DNA of 64,000 nt from Sophora flavescens (GCA_030762895.1 CM061068.1:38860783-38924782), one strand, 5' to 3'. Positions 23,356-35,011 are shown, counted from the stretch's first letter. Notes: generated by a model from the sequence alone, not told the origin. Made by a program: numbers and translations.

Positions 23356-26336
23356 CTATTCATCTAAGTATTGCGGAGGTATCTTTTCAATTCCTTTTTC
23401 AGCCGCATACTTGAAGAAGAATTCAGCGAAGCGCATCCTCAAGTCTTTAAACTCATCTTCTTGATGAGGCGGTTGGTCGTTAAATGCCTACACACGTTCA
23501 AATAATAACAATAACATTAACACAAGTCATCTTCAAAACTATAATATATAATTTAACAAGTTGTTTAAATATTACCTTATTCCATCCATCCGTAATAGAT
23601 GCGGAGACTATGTTCATCATATAAAACATCACATAATAGCCGCACGACTACCCGTCAATTTGAAATCGAGACTACAAACAAAATTAATTTCAATGTCAGT
23701 TGAATATACATATAAATTAGTAATTATAATATTAATTATTTGATAAATAAACTACCAAACCTTGAGGAAGGTCCATTCAGGATTTGCTTTAGCCTTAGAA
23801 GCCCTACTTCTCCCGTTGGCGCAACTTATGCTACTCGCCTTCAGTGCGCTATCATAAACAAATAATCATGTCAATTAACAAATTCATATATCATGTGTGT
23901 AATAAACTAAAAACAACTGATATTAAAACTTAAATTAAATTTAAGATTAGTTACTTACTTATTTACAGCTTCCACCACCTCCTGTGGCGGCCTTTGGTGG
24001 AGAGAGCATAAGAATATGACAGTATGCCTAGACGGGTGAAGTACGAACAACTGTCAATGGTTTTTCATATAGTAGGGAGCCAGATATAATTCTTTCCGAT
24101 TGTCTCCCAACAAGTTCCCTGTGTATTTACTAAATACATCGCCAGCAAAGAATTGGGGCAGAAGGACTGACGGATCTAAGAAGCCGTAAACTGATGCAAC
24201 GTCCTTATCAAGCTGAAAACGATGGAGATACCTAAGATATGAAAAGGTGTGGATGTTAATTACATAATATATATATATTGAAATTAAAATAAATTATTAA
24301 ATGGAAAAATACCAAAAATAAATAAGTTATAAATTTAAAATTAACTTACGTGCACCAGAGACTTAAAACCGTGCTGGCCACCCAGACGTTATTTCTGCAG
24401 GCGTTCCCGAGATCTTCACCACAAAAGGAAAATATCCTCTGTTGATCTGGGCGTGCCACCCATCCATCGTGCTCCAATGGACATTCAAAAATCTCAAACG
24501 CATAATCCTCACCAAGTGAGAACAAACGAGTGACAGGTGACAGCGACACCGACGTCGACTTGGCCTTCAATTTAGGAAAAATAAAATAGATAAGTTGTTG
24601 ATAATTAAAAAAAACACAAGTAATTATTTGACTAATTTGGACATTAATAATGAATACATACCTTTGTTAACATTTCGAGCTCACGTCGTTTTAAGTCCAA
24701 CTCAAGCTCACGCCTTTTCATTTCCAACTCATGCTCATGGCGTTGGACTTCCAACTCCCGCTCCCTAGCTGCCAACTCATCGTCCTCCACATGTGCCCTA
24801 CTATAACTCTCTTTTGTGCTCACATGTGAAGGGTTGGCATGCCCTGCGGTGTCTTGGGATGAATCGATGGAGGATAGCTCTCTGGCAAGCGCCTTATTGA
24901 ATTCTGGGTTGGATATTAAGCTTTGCATCAGATGTGTTATAATATCATGGTCGGACATGAGGTGCTGAGTAATGTCATCCAAAATTGATGCTTCATCGAC
25001 CACCCGCTTTTGTGAAGCAGACTTGCCATAATATTCTTTGATGGTCACGTTCCCAGGAATACCGATAACCCGACCAGGATGGTCTTTCTTGCCTAGAGCA
25101 GTCATCAAGACGTCCCGCCATCCAGAAGGGACAAATGAGCCCTGGGAGGATTATGCTTTAAGATCCATCTACAATGAAAAAATGAAATAACGTGCAAGTG
25201 AAAAGTGTTAAAAATATCTATACAAATATCAATTGAAATCAAGTTAATTATTTACTTACAATCTTATCTGTCATTTCGCGAGTGGCATCAACTTTAAAAG
25301 ATCTCGTCTTTGTCATGCGGCCGGCTAACCAGACATCCTCGCAGTCGATGTCCGACGGAGGACTTAATGGTGTGCCCTCAGGCACCTCTCCTCTTTCAAT
25401 CCTAGCAGAGTGCTCTTCCTGCTTCGCCCTCAGTCTATCCGCCATCATCTGCTCGATCCGAGTCTGGTACCCACCCCGAGACATGGTGTGGCGGTGGACG
25501 TTCTTCGCCTGATTCTGCCGAGCCTTATCTGCCTTAGCCTATTCAAACAAAAACACATAATTAAATACAGTTAAATAATCTATAAGAAGCATACAAAATT
25601 AACTTAGTCAACCAACCTTAAATTCTCCATCCTGTCGACTCCTAGCAAACATATCCCAAGTATCCTGATCAATCCAGGGATAATCCGAGAACATTTTATC
25701 AAGCCGCTTCTTCCCAGATACATAGTACCTGGTAAGATCATGCTTGAACCCATTCCAACGCTTTGATGCCATTTTCATACATTTATGACGATGATCCTCG
25801 TCATTTGGCACAGTCCAAGCTACCTACACATTAAATACATAACAACTGGATGTATTATAACTCGGATAATTATCTAATAATGTAAATCAAACGAATGTAA
25901 AGGTAAAATACCGTGATAGCCTCCCAAATCTGATCCTTAACGTTCTGTGGAACGTCATTCCAGTGGTTGTAGTTGATGCTTACGTGCTGCTTCGCTTGTA
26001 GAAACACCCACTTATTAAATTCTTTAGCACGGGGTCCCTGGGCATTTAGATTAGCATCGAAGGACACCTCAAGCTTTTGTCCACTTTGCCTGTCCTTCTC
26101 TAGTTTCTTCAACGATGTGGCTCCTCTACCCCGTTTCCTATGAGCCTGTGATGTCTGTATGGACAAAAAAAAATGATAAAATAGAGGGTTGTAACATTAT
26201 AAAATTACATTAAAAAGAAGGACTAAAGATATTATATAACATGTAAACTTACACTAGAATCAGGCGTAGGCGTGATCGGGTCTTGCGTAGGCCCCACAGT
26301 GTCCTCCCGTGCATGTGGGCTATCCGACTGATCCAT
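23356..26336 (-). pseudogene. Second CACTA gene: Transposase_24-like protein with C-terminal Ulp1/C48-type protease region, multi-exon, with nonsense changes
   Basis: Start ATG at 26,336. Likely exons: 26,253-26,336; 25,912-26,154; 25,617-25,823; 25,260-25,538; 24,662-25,169; one at about 24,360-24,564; one at about 23,965-24,235; one at about 23,570-23,690; 23,356-23,487. Domains in order: basic N-terminus (AHRKRGRGATSLKKL), a Trp-rich DNA-binding-type region (NHWNDVPQNVKDQIWEA, YPWIDQDTWDMF), the Transposase_24 signature region (GSFVPSGWRDVLMTALG), a charged coiled coil (RERELEVQRHEHELEMKRRE), then an Ulp1-like part. In that part YYMKNH is followed by a stop (24,054-24,056) where Trp is expected, and SCGYYVMFYMMNIVSA with the catalytic-type Cys is preceded by a stop (23,648-23,650). 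The junction between the fourth and fifth exons is out of frame as I assign it, so a shift or a wrong splice choice exists there. Such proteins usually bind subterminal repeats or accompany TNP2; the protease role is inferred. Confidence 0.75.
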
Positions 26337-26440
26337 ATGTATGCCTGTTCAGAAACAATATATATTTATTAACATAGGTTATAACTCAAAATAAATACAG
26401 AAGTATAAATAAAGATAAATGTATACTAAGTTTAAACTAC

Positions 26441-29400
26441 CTATATCAATATCCCTTCGTGATGATCATCACGAGTGGCATGTACCTCGTCCACCTGTGT
26501 CTCCTCGATTATAGTAGGCATGTTTGTTGAAAAAGAAGGAGTCTTGGGAATACCAAGATTTGAATCTTGATTTTCATCACTACCATTATACATGCTTTTT
26601 CCTTGGAGAACCACGGACAACCTTTTGTTAGAAGGATCAGTGATGTAGAACACTTGTTTTGCTTGGGAAGCCATTATGAAAGGCTCATTTATATGACCTA
26701 ACTTGTTGAGGTCTACCAATGTGAACCCCAATTCGTCGATTTGCACACCACCGTTACTATCAACCCACTTACATTTAAAAACCGGCACCGTAAGCTTAGT
26801 GTAATCGAGCACCCAAATATCTTCAATATATCCAAAGTAAAGTGTCAGTGCTTTAACGGGTTTTGTGTCCTTTGCACTAGAGAAGTGCATTGCTTCGGCC
26901 ACGATCATAACCCCACTATTTTGCATGGTACTCTTGTTATCTTGTGCCTTTGTATAAAAGGAAAAGTTATTTATGTCGTATCCGCTCCAACATATGACGT
27001 TGAAGCTAGGCCCACGTGCTAGCCATCTTACGTCATCAGAAGCAGTACTACCATCCTTAAGCATTTCTTCCTTGAACCATGGTAAGAAAGTCTTGTTATG
27101 CTTGTTCAACAACCACCTTTCGCTCATTCGAGGGTTTTCTTGATTGACTTTTCTTTTATGTTCAAATAAGAAAGGCTGAACACAATCGATGTTGTTCAAT
27201 ACATACAAATGTGCTTGAAGCACTTCCTCCCGACCCTTGCTATTAATTCTTAAGCCATGTGTACCCTTACCTTGACATCTGATCTCATCATGCTGAGGCT
27301 TAGGAACCCCTATAGGATCCGTGTTATGAAGGTAGTCCGAACAAAACTCAATAGCTTCTTCTGCAACATACCTTTGAACAATAGATGCTTCCGGACGATG
27401 AGGATTCTTCACGTACCCTTTCAAGATCTTCAAGTAGCGCTCAACCGGGTACATCCATCTCAGAAAAACCGGCGCACATAATCTAATCTCCCTCACCAAA
27501 TGAACAATTAAGTGAACCATTATGTCGAAAAAGGAAGGAGGAAAATATATCTCCAATTGGCACAAGATTGTAGCAGCCTCAACTTCCAAGTCATCCAACA
27601 TACGGGGGTCAACGACTTTGCTACATATAGAATTGAAGAATGAGCACAACCGAGTAATGGCATGTCTCACATTTTTTGGAGCAATACCGCGAATAGCAAC
27701 GGGCAGAAGTTGTTGCATCAAGATGTGACAATCATGAGACTTTAAGACAACCAATTTAAGATCACTAGATACAAGCCTCTTCATATTTGAAGAGTAACCA
27801 TGTGGAACTTTGATGCCCTGAAGACACCCGCAGAAACTTTGTCTCTATTTTTTTGACAAAGTATGACATGCTGGCGGCAAATAAGTCCGCTTACAATCCT
27901 CAACAACTGGAGCTAACTGCTCTCGTATACCCATAGCAACGAGGTCGAGATGAGCATTGACACCATCCTTTGTCTTGCCCTGAATGTTGAGAAGCGTTCC
28001 GATCACACTATCACACACATTTTTCTCCACATGCATCACATCAATGCAGTGTCTGACATCAAGCTTGCGCCAATATGGAAGATCAAAGAATATCGACCTC
28101 TTCTTCCATATGTTTTTCTCAGCAGCTTTACCTTTCTTTTTGGACTTGCCGAATATAACATCGACGCCCTTTACCCTCTGATAAACCTGCTCTCCAATTA
28201 AGGCCGCCGGAGCTTCTTCTGTCTCTTGGCATCCATTAAAAGCTTTTTTCATCTTACGATATGGGTGATCACGTCTAAGAAATCTCCGATGCCCAAGGTA
28301 AACCGTCTTCTTTCCATGATGCAAGTGAGTGTAGCATGTGCCTTCTTCACATATAGGGCATGCTTTATGCCCCTTGACACTTATACTGGACAAGTTACCG
28401 TATGCTGGAAAGTCGTTGATGGTGCAAAATAACATGGCACAAAGCTTGAAAGTCTCATGAGAATACCCATCAACTACATCAACACCTTCCACCCACAGCG
28501 TTTTCAAGTCTTCAATCAAGGGACTTAGATAAACATGTAAGTCATTTCCCGGTTGCTTTGGACCCGAAATCATCATAGACAACATCATGTATTTGCGCTT
28601 CATGCACAACCAAGGGGGCAGGTTGTAAATTATCAACAGAACAGGCCATGAACTATGAATACTACTCATGTTACCATAAGGATTCATTCCATCCGTAGCA
28701 AGTCCAAGCCTTAGGTTTCTTGGCTCATCGGCGAAATCCGGAAACATAGTATCAATATTCTTCCATTGCATAGAATCAGCAGGATGATGAACCTTTCCAT
28801 CACGTTTCCTCTCATCATTATGCCATCTAAGATTCTTCGCATCTTTCGCATTGGCAAACAATCGCTTGAACCTTGGAATTATTGGAAGATACCACAACAC
28901 CTTCGCAGGAGGACCCTTTTTTCTCACATCATCAAGATCATCATCATCATCACCACCCTTCACTTTGTATCGTGATAACCCACATTTGGGGCAATCGTGA
29001 TTGTCTTCATGAACATCAGTGTACAATATGCAATCATTGGGGCATGCGTGTATCTTCTTATACTCCATACCCATCGGACACAATACCTTCTTGGCCTCAT
29101 AGTTATGGTCAGGCAATGTGTTGTCCTCCGAAAGCAAGTCTTTCAACACTTCAAGCAATTCCGTGAAGCTTTTATCGGTCCAACCATTTCTCGCCTTCAC
29201 ACAAACCAATTTTAGCACCGCCGACTGATAAGCCTCTGGCTTATCTAATTTTATAACTAGATGGACTGTGGTTTTTGTGCAAATTATTCGAGTTCACTCT
29301 CGTTTTCGCCCAAATTTGCCTTGTTTTGTTCCTAAGTTGGACTTTGACTCGTTCTAGGCAATTTTTGTAGTTTTTAGTCTATTTTGAATAGAATTACGCT

Positions 29401-31068
29401 TTTTGTTTCTTTTTATTATTTCAGGTTAGAAGTGAAGCTCCAAGAGTCAAGGAAGCACTTCGAGTCAAGGAAACAGTGGAAATTTCCATTCTGGAGATAC
29501 TCGCCCCGCGAGTAGATGCTCGCCTCACGAGCCTGAAGATCAGCAAAACAGCAACAGTCATCAATTCTGGATCGCCACGCGAGAGGCTTCTCGCCTCGCG
29601 AGAGCCTGAAGACCCTGGAAGACAGAGACCATCACGGCCTAGCCGTGATGAAGGTCACGGCTGTGACAGATTAAGGTTTGAAGACTCGCCCCGCGAACAC
29701 ACTCTCACCTCGCGAGAATCCAAATTGAAAGCGCGCCAAAACTAATGTTCGCCTCGCGAAAGCTTGTTCGCCCCGCGAGCGGCCGAGAACCAGAATCCCT
29801 ATTTATAGGCTGTTTCAAATCAGCTTTTGAGGATCCGAATCCTAGTAGTTTTCCCACTGTTAGAGTAGTGTTTAGGACGATTTCTTTTCTCTTTGGAGCT
29901 GCGTCTCCCTTTTTATTTTCTTAGTTTACTATGGTGATTATGTCGGATTGTTTGTGTGTCGTCACGGGCATGAGGAACTAATCCCCTCGTCTAGGGAATC
30001 AGTGAAGCCACCCATGGCGGTATAGTGTTCATGTGATGTATGTTTTTCTCCCTTTTTCTCAATTAATGTTTTCCAATTCTGATTTGATTGTGTTGATCAT
30101 ATGCATGCGTGATTGACTTGTTAACGTTGATGAGGCTTAGTCAGCGATTCGCGTTTAGAACTTGAATTGGGATCATCGATCGAATATTGCACGAGAGTGA
30201 GTAGGAGATCGGTGCAACCTTATAGGGAACAAGAATTAAAAGAGTTTGATGATTAGGATTATGAGACCTAGTAAGTAATTAATCTAATCTTCGAATACGT
30301 CCTAATGAGCTCGACAGTGGATATAGGAGAATTTGGGGGTCCCGGTTGACATTGTAATTGAACTTAGGGAGGAATTCATTATCACTTGGGAACTATGCAT
30401 GATTGGGTAGGTGGATTTGAGACCCTAGATATTTTAATATCAGATTTTAATAAATTAGCTTTATTTGATTGGTTATTTGAATTGTGATCTTAATCTCTCT
30501 CTCAACCACTTTCCTTACTTGACCAACTTATCGGATTTCTCGCGAATTAGTTGAATTGGTAGCCCAATCCTTTTGTTCGACCTCGGTAAATTCTTACCGT
30601 GTTATTTTATTACTTGCGACGACCGGTACACTTGCGGTGACTCATCACCGACAACCCTGTATGAGTAGTACACCCTAGATATAAAGGCTTATCCGCATCA
30701 CCGCACAACCTATCATACACATGAGCTCGATGAAAAGATTCTTGTCCAATATCACGGATCATGTCCTCTACTAGATCATCCTCCATATCTACGTCAACGT
30801 CCTCACTTTGGGAGACACTTGCCGTACTACTCAACAACACATCACCATACCATATCCATCTTGTATAACTCAAGGAAATCCATTCACAAATCAAATGATT
30901 ACGTATATCCTTCACCGTACATTTCCTCGTATTCAAACACTTGACACAAGGACAACAGAACATTCCATTACTATTAGGAACATTCCTTTGAGCAAATTCT
31001 ATAAATTCTCCCACCCCCTTCAAATACTCAGCACTAGTGCGCTTACAAACCATCCAACTACGATCCAT
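26441..31068 (-). pseudogene. TNP2-type CACTA transposase (Transposase_21), split by a solo LTR and one nonsense codon
   Basis: Cuts and pastes CACTA ends. Start MDRSWM at 31,068. The first part (31,068-30,653) is the transposase-associated Cys/His region (CCPCVKCLNTRKC). After removal of the solo LTR and one TSD copy, the frame continues unshifted into 29,220-27,845, with zinc-finger-like CPNDC...CPKCG, the core LATDGMNPYGNMSS, and KGHKACPICEEGT. A single in-frame TAG (27,845-27,847) follows TLSKK, where a sense codon would continue the frame. The frame then runs open to 26,441 through regions resembling DUF4218 (FPPSFFDIMVHLIVHLVREI, then WMYPVERYLKILKG) and DUF4216 (EDIWVLDYTKLTVPVFKCKW). 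About 1,070 codons in total, normal for TNP2 proteins. No introns are needed. Confidence 0.93.
29226..30647 (+). repeat. Solo LTR (1,422 bp) inserted in the CACTA transposase gene
   Basis: Starts TGATAAGCC, ends GACTCATCA, and is flanked by perfect 5-bp duplications CCGAC (29,221-29,225 and 30,648-30,652). Near its 3' end ttacttgcgacgaccggtac mirrors the Athila-like LTR at 39,603-41,134 (gtaccggattgtcgccaagt), so it belongs to a related Ty3/gypsy family. No internal region or PBS is present, so the element was reduced by LTR-LTR recombination. It carries GC-rich palindromic motifs of two kinds: tcgcctcgcgag-like (29,500-29,785) and tcacggcctagccgtgat-like (29,630-29,665). Confidence 0.9.
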
Positions 31069-31139
31069 AACTAGATAGGTTCTGTAGATATACAAAACAT
31101 ATATCCAATATAAGGACAATACGGGAGATTGAAAACTAG

Positions 31140-31265
31140 TTTTTGAAGATTGCTAAGAACTGGTCACGGCCTGGCAGTGATGTCCATCACGGCCGTAACG
31201 TGCCAACTGAACCAGACCCTCACAGGCAGAACTGATCACGGCCTAGCCGTGATGAGCATCACAGC
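31140..31265. repeat. TCACGGCCGTGA-type mini-repeats in the CACTA transposase leader
   Basis: Between the transposase start and the right subterminal array lie tcacggcctggcagtgat, catcacggccgtaacgtg, gatcacggcctagccgtgat and catcacagccgtgacag. The intervening text (aaccagaccctcacaggcag) is the mirror of a phrase in the 122-bp repeat of the Athila-like LTR at 40.6-40.8 kb. Confidence 0.8.
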
Positions 31266-31661
31266 CGTGACAGACCAACCAGCAGAGTAACATACACTCA
31301 AAACCAAAAATAGAGACATTCCAAACAACTCAGACTCACAATTTCAAGTTTCAACTACTGAGACTACAGTTTCAACATACACTGAAAACCAAAAATAAAA
31401 AAATGTGCCCTAAAGACTCACCAGAAATAGGTGCTCGCGTGGTGGTGGGGAGGGGAGCTCGAGTGGTGGCCAACGTTCGATGTGGTTACTGAGAACAGAG
31501 GGACAAGGAGAGTTAGTGCGCGGGAAGGGGTAAAAGAGAGATGTCAAGTTATTGCAAATAATGAGCGGGAAAGACAAAGTTAGGGGTTAAGAGTGTACCT
31601 CACGGTGGTGGCGAAGAAGCCCTCGCGGTGGTTGCGGTAGAGATGAGCTCGCGATTAGGGC

Positions 31662-31662
<1 letters not shown>

Positions 31663-31708
<46 letters not shown>

Positions 31709-31723
31709 TGAGAGTGAGAGTGA
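31663..31723. repeat. (GAGAGT)n microsatellite
   Basis: About ten GAGAGT/GTGAGA units with one slip, just outside the right subterminal array. The open frame that reads it as Ser-His repeats is not a gene. Confidence 0.9.
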
Positions 31724-31819
31724 GCGTGATGAAAAGAGAAAAACAGAGACGTACAGAGCGAAGTGCAGAAGGTGCACGGGTGTAAACGTTATAATCAAAA
31801 ACCAAAAATAAAACAACAA

Positions 31820-33000
31820 TTTACGTCAGTTGTTTGTAACAACTGACGTTAAAGATCATTTATTTAACGTCAGTTGTCTTAAACAACTGACGTTAAAAGT
31901 TATTGTTTAACGTCAGTTGTATTAAACAACTGACGTTAAATATAAATATTTTTTATTTAAAAACACTTTTAACGTCAGTTGTTGAATACAACTGACGTTA
32001 AAAGTGTATAAATTTCTGCAAAAACATTCATTCCTTTGACTACTGTGCTACTTACCCATGACTACTGTGCTACATACCCATGCACATTGTAACCTAATCC
32101 TCTTAATGAGCATTAAGTTTATAGATCAGTTTTCAAGAAAATCAGCTAGTCTCTCTTCTCTATATAAAGTACCATTCTTTTGTATCAGTATGTAATACAG
32201 CCTCTTCTTTTCCTCTATATTTCGTGCATTTTCTATTCCTTCACAATATGGCTCTGAGACTTTTGTTATTTCTTCCTATACCTAGACTTAAAGGTCTCTG
32301 TCTTAATGGTCAAAAAACTTGAGGTTGAGTTAATCACGTTACATGGATGATAAGGTTGTGTAAATCACATAATGTGAGTTGCTCACCTTATCATCCTTCA
32401 GGAGAATCGGCAACTACAGTTCCAAAACCTCATCTTTGGAAGCAAGTGACTGTTCCAAGACCATTGCTGAAACAGATCGAGTGCACCCTTGCTCAGCCGC
32501 TCTAGAAAACTCAGTCGCTCGACTCTCCTCTCTTGCTCACTCGTGAAGGGAACGAAGCCTCAACAAATGTTTAGGATTTTAAACCCTTTCAATGTAACTT
32601 TTTATAGGATTTTAAAATTTTGAATGTATCTTGTAATTGTATTATTGATACACTTCATGAATGAGACTGAAACTGAAACTTTGAGGAAGGCAATGCGGAA
32701 GGGTACGTATACTAGCTAAAAAAAATTATTAAAATAATCTTTACGTCTGTTGATGAAAGAACTGACGTTAAAAGTTAAGTGACTCACTTTTAACGCCAAT
32801 TCAATAAACAACTGACATTAAAAGGTTCACTTTTAACGTCAGTTGTTTATTGAATTGACGTTAAAAGTGAGTTACTTAACTTTTAACGTCAGTCCTTACA
32901 ACAACTGGTGTTAAAATTGAATTAATGAAGTCTGATAATTACAAAACTGCCACCGCCTCCTTTTTAACGTCCAGCTTTTGGTTAACTGACGTAAACCTTT
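31820..33000. repeat. Right subterminal repeat array of the CACTA element, in two blocks
   Basis: Block one (31,820-32,006) and block two (32,740-33,000) carry inverted pairs of AACGTCAGTT around short spacers such as gttgtttgtaacaac. Variants like aacgccaatt and aactgacatt mark older copies. A 700-bp unrelated segment separates the blocks. Confidence 0.88.
32040..32735. other. Unrelated segment between right subterminal blocks, copia-LTR-like in part
   Basis: Includes a tandem phrase (gactactgtgctac, twice at 32,038-32,075), a TATA-like ctatataaagtacc, and tgtatcagtatgtaatacag leading to ttccttcaca, which resembles the promoter-to-end part of a short copia LTR. No target duplication or PBS was found. 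It could equally be captured host DNA. Confidence 0.3.
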
Positions 33001-34089
33001 CCCGTCTAATGTATATTTTCCACTAGTGCGTGACGATATTCTTTCAGACTACATCTCAGCCTTCATTTTTACGATTTAAGTTGGGGCTCGTTTCTTCATC
33101 GAGCTCTAGAAAGCAAACCAAGCAGTACCGCTGCTGCTTATGAACCAGATCGCGAGCCAAATCTCAGCTTCAGGAAGACGGATCTACGACGATCTCAAGC
33201 TCGCAACATAGATCTGCAAATTTGGAAAGGTTCAATGGTCCATCCTCATTCATCTGGATTTATATATCTTGGAGCACACCCAATGCTCGATGAAATGCCC
33301 AGATATACAGTAGCTATGAGCATTGTGGTGCAGCGGGTGTTGGTGTCCCTCCAACCAACACAAAAGCTCTAACTGAGTCAGGATCAATTCAAGTTCTTAA
33401 GGTCGCTTCCAAGTGCCTGACAAAATTCCTGGTTTGAATTCACGATGAAATCAATACAAGTGGTGGAGAAGAAGGTATCTTAGAGAGCTCGGCCAGCACA
33501 GCTCGGTCTAGGAGAGCTCGACCATAGTAGCTTGAGGGAATGCCTAAATCAGAGGCTGCGAAATGCTTAGGCGATATTGTTCTTTAAATCTAGTTTAAAT
33601 CTAATATGATTTGATATGTTTTGCTCCACGCCTTTAATATTGTGTTATGTAGCATCATATCATATTATTTATATATTTGAGCAAAGTGATGTTCGGATGA
33701 TACTACTCCCGGAGTCACAAAATTTGCGACTACAAAGTGGTTGAGCTCCTCCTCCCTTGAAAATAACAGGTCGAAGCTCCGTGCTTCCCTTTCCATAAGG
33801 TCGAGCTTCGGCTTCCTCAAAACTCACAGGTCTAGCTTTGCTCCCTTAAAAACTCACAGTTCAGCTCCGACTCTCGAAAGGTCGAGCCAAAACTCCCTCT
33901 CGAAATTTGACTAAGAGGAAGACGAGTCGGAGCTCCTCAAATTAAAACCATAGAGGCCGAGTTAGACTCCCTCTATAAAAATCATAGAGATCGAGCTCAA
34001 GCTCCATTTAAATGGAAGAGTGTGTGGGAGAACATCTCCCTTGGAAAATAAAGTTCCATCAGCTCGAGCACTCAAACACCATACTAACT

Positions 34090-34800
34090 CACAAAAAACA
34101 AAAAGCCTAAAAAGGTGACCGAGCTAAAATCGACCGAGCTGTTGTCGAAACGTCGAGCCTAAAAAGGCAAAAGTCCTAAAAAGGTGACTGGGCTAAAATC
34201 GATCGAGCTATTGTCGAAACGCCGAACCTAAAAAAGCAAAAGTCCTAAAATGGTGACCGGGCTAAAATCGACCGAGCTGTTGTCGAAACGCCGAACCTAA
34301 AAAGGTGAAAGTCCTAAATAGGTGACCGAGCTAAAATCGACCGAGCTGTTGTCGAAACACGGAACCTAAAAAGGAAAAAGTCCTAAAAAGTTGACCAGGC
34401 TAAATTCGACCAAGCTGTTGTCGAAACGCCGAACCTAAAAAGGCAAAAGTCCAAAAAAGGTGACCGAGCTAAAATCGATCGAGCTGCTGTTGAAACGCCG
34501 AACCTAAAAAGGCAAAAATCCTAAAAAGGTGACCGAGCTAAAATCGATCGAGCTGTTGTCGAAACGCCGAACCTAAAGAGGTAAGAGCCTAAAAAGGTGA
34601 CCGAGCTAAAATCAAATGAGCTATTGTCGAAATGCCAAACCTAAATAGGCAAAAATCCTAAAAAGGTGACCGAGCTAAAATCGACCGAGCTGTTGTCGAA
34701 ACGCCGAACCTAAAGAGGCAATAGCCTAAAAAGGTGACCGAGCTAAAATCGACCGAGCTGTTGTCGAAATGCTAGATTGAAGTGGCCGAACCTAAAAAGG
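34090..34800. repeat. Tandem array of about ten 68-bp units in the outer retrotransposon
   Basis: The unit contains gaccgagctaaaatcgaccg and gttgtcgaaacgccgaacct, recurring near 34,131, 34,190, 34,260, 34,327, 34,396, 34,465, 34,534, 34,603, 34,673 and 34,738. Units differ by a few bases. No continuous protein is encoded. Satellite-like arrays in non-coding parts are known from Tat-type elements. Confidence 0.92.
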
Positions 34801-35011
34801 TAATCAAGAAAAACATGAAATAGTTAACTATGATAGGGCTGAGCTCAAAAAGCTCACGAGGCCAAATTAAAATGCCAAGCACAAAAGGCGAGTAAGAACT
34901 TAGGAAAGTTAACCGAGTAAATCCAAATGCTGGGTTAAATACCATAAGTATGAAGTCTTTATCATTCATAAAGCAAAAGTACATATGGCATAGCCAAGAG
35001 TACAAAATATC

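Larger units (their letters stand above)
22579..33028 (-). mobile_element. CACTA (En/Spm-type) DNA transposon, 10,450 bp, with two genes
   Basis: Both ends are CACTAGTG in inverted orientation, flanked by the 3-bp target duplication CGT (22,576-22,578 and 33,029-33,031). Similarity between the ends continues imperfectly to a shared TACGTCAGTTAA block. Subterminal regions carry dense direct and inverted copies of an AACGTCAGTT motif, the expected transposase-binding layout. Two minus-strand genes fill the interior: a TNP2-type transposase and a Transposase_24/Ulp1-like gene. Both carry nonsense changes and the transposase is also split by a solo LTR, so this copy cannot move by itself. It sits in the leader of the outer retrotransposon. 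Confidence 0.95.

Noticed and set aside
25154..25156. Apparent in-frame stop at the start of the fifth exon of the second CACTA gene
   Set aside because: On recounting, the frame that encodes the GSFVPSGWRDVL block reads through this point; the issue is exon phase at the junction, not a stop.
27950..29215. Several plus-strand frames of 65-97 codons over the transposase
   Set aside because: Shadows of the long minus-strand transposase frame.
31587..31805. Ser-His repeat protein
   Set aside because: Translation of a (GAGAGT)n microsatellite.
34090..34800. CRISPR-like regular repeats
   Set aside because: The 68-bp units are contiguous and diverged, with no unique spacers; this is a satellite inside a plant retrotransposon.
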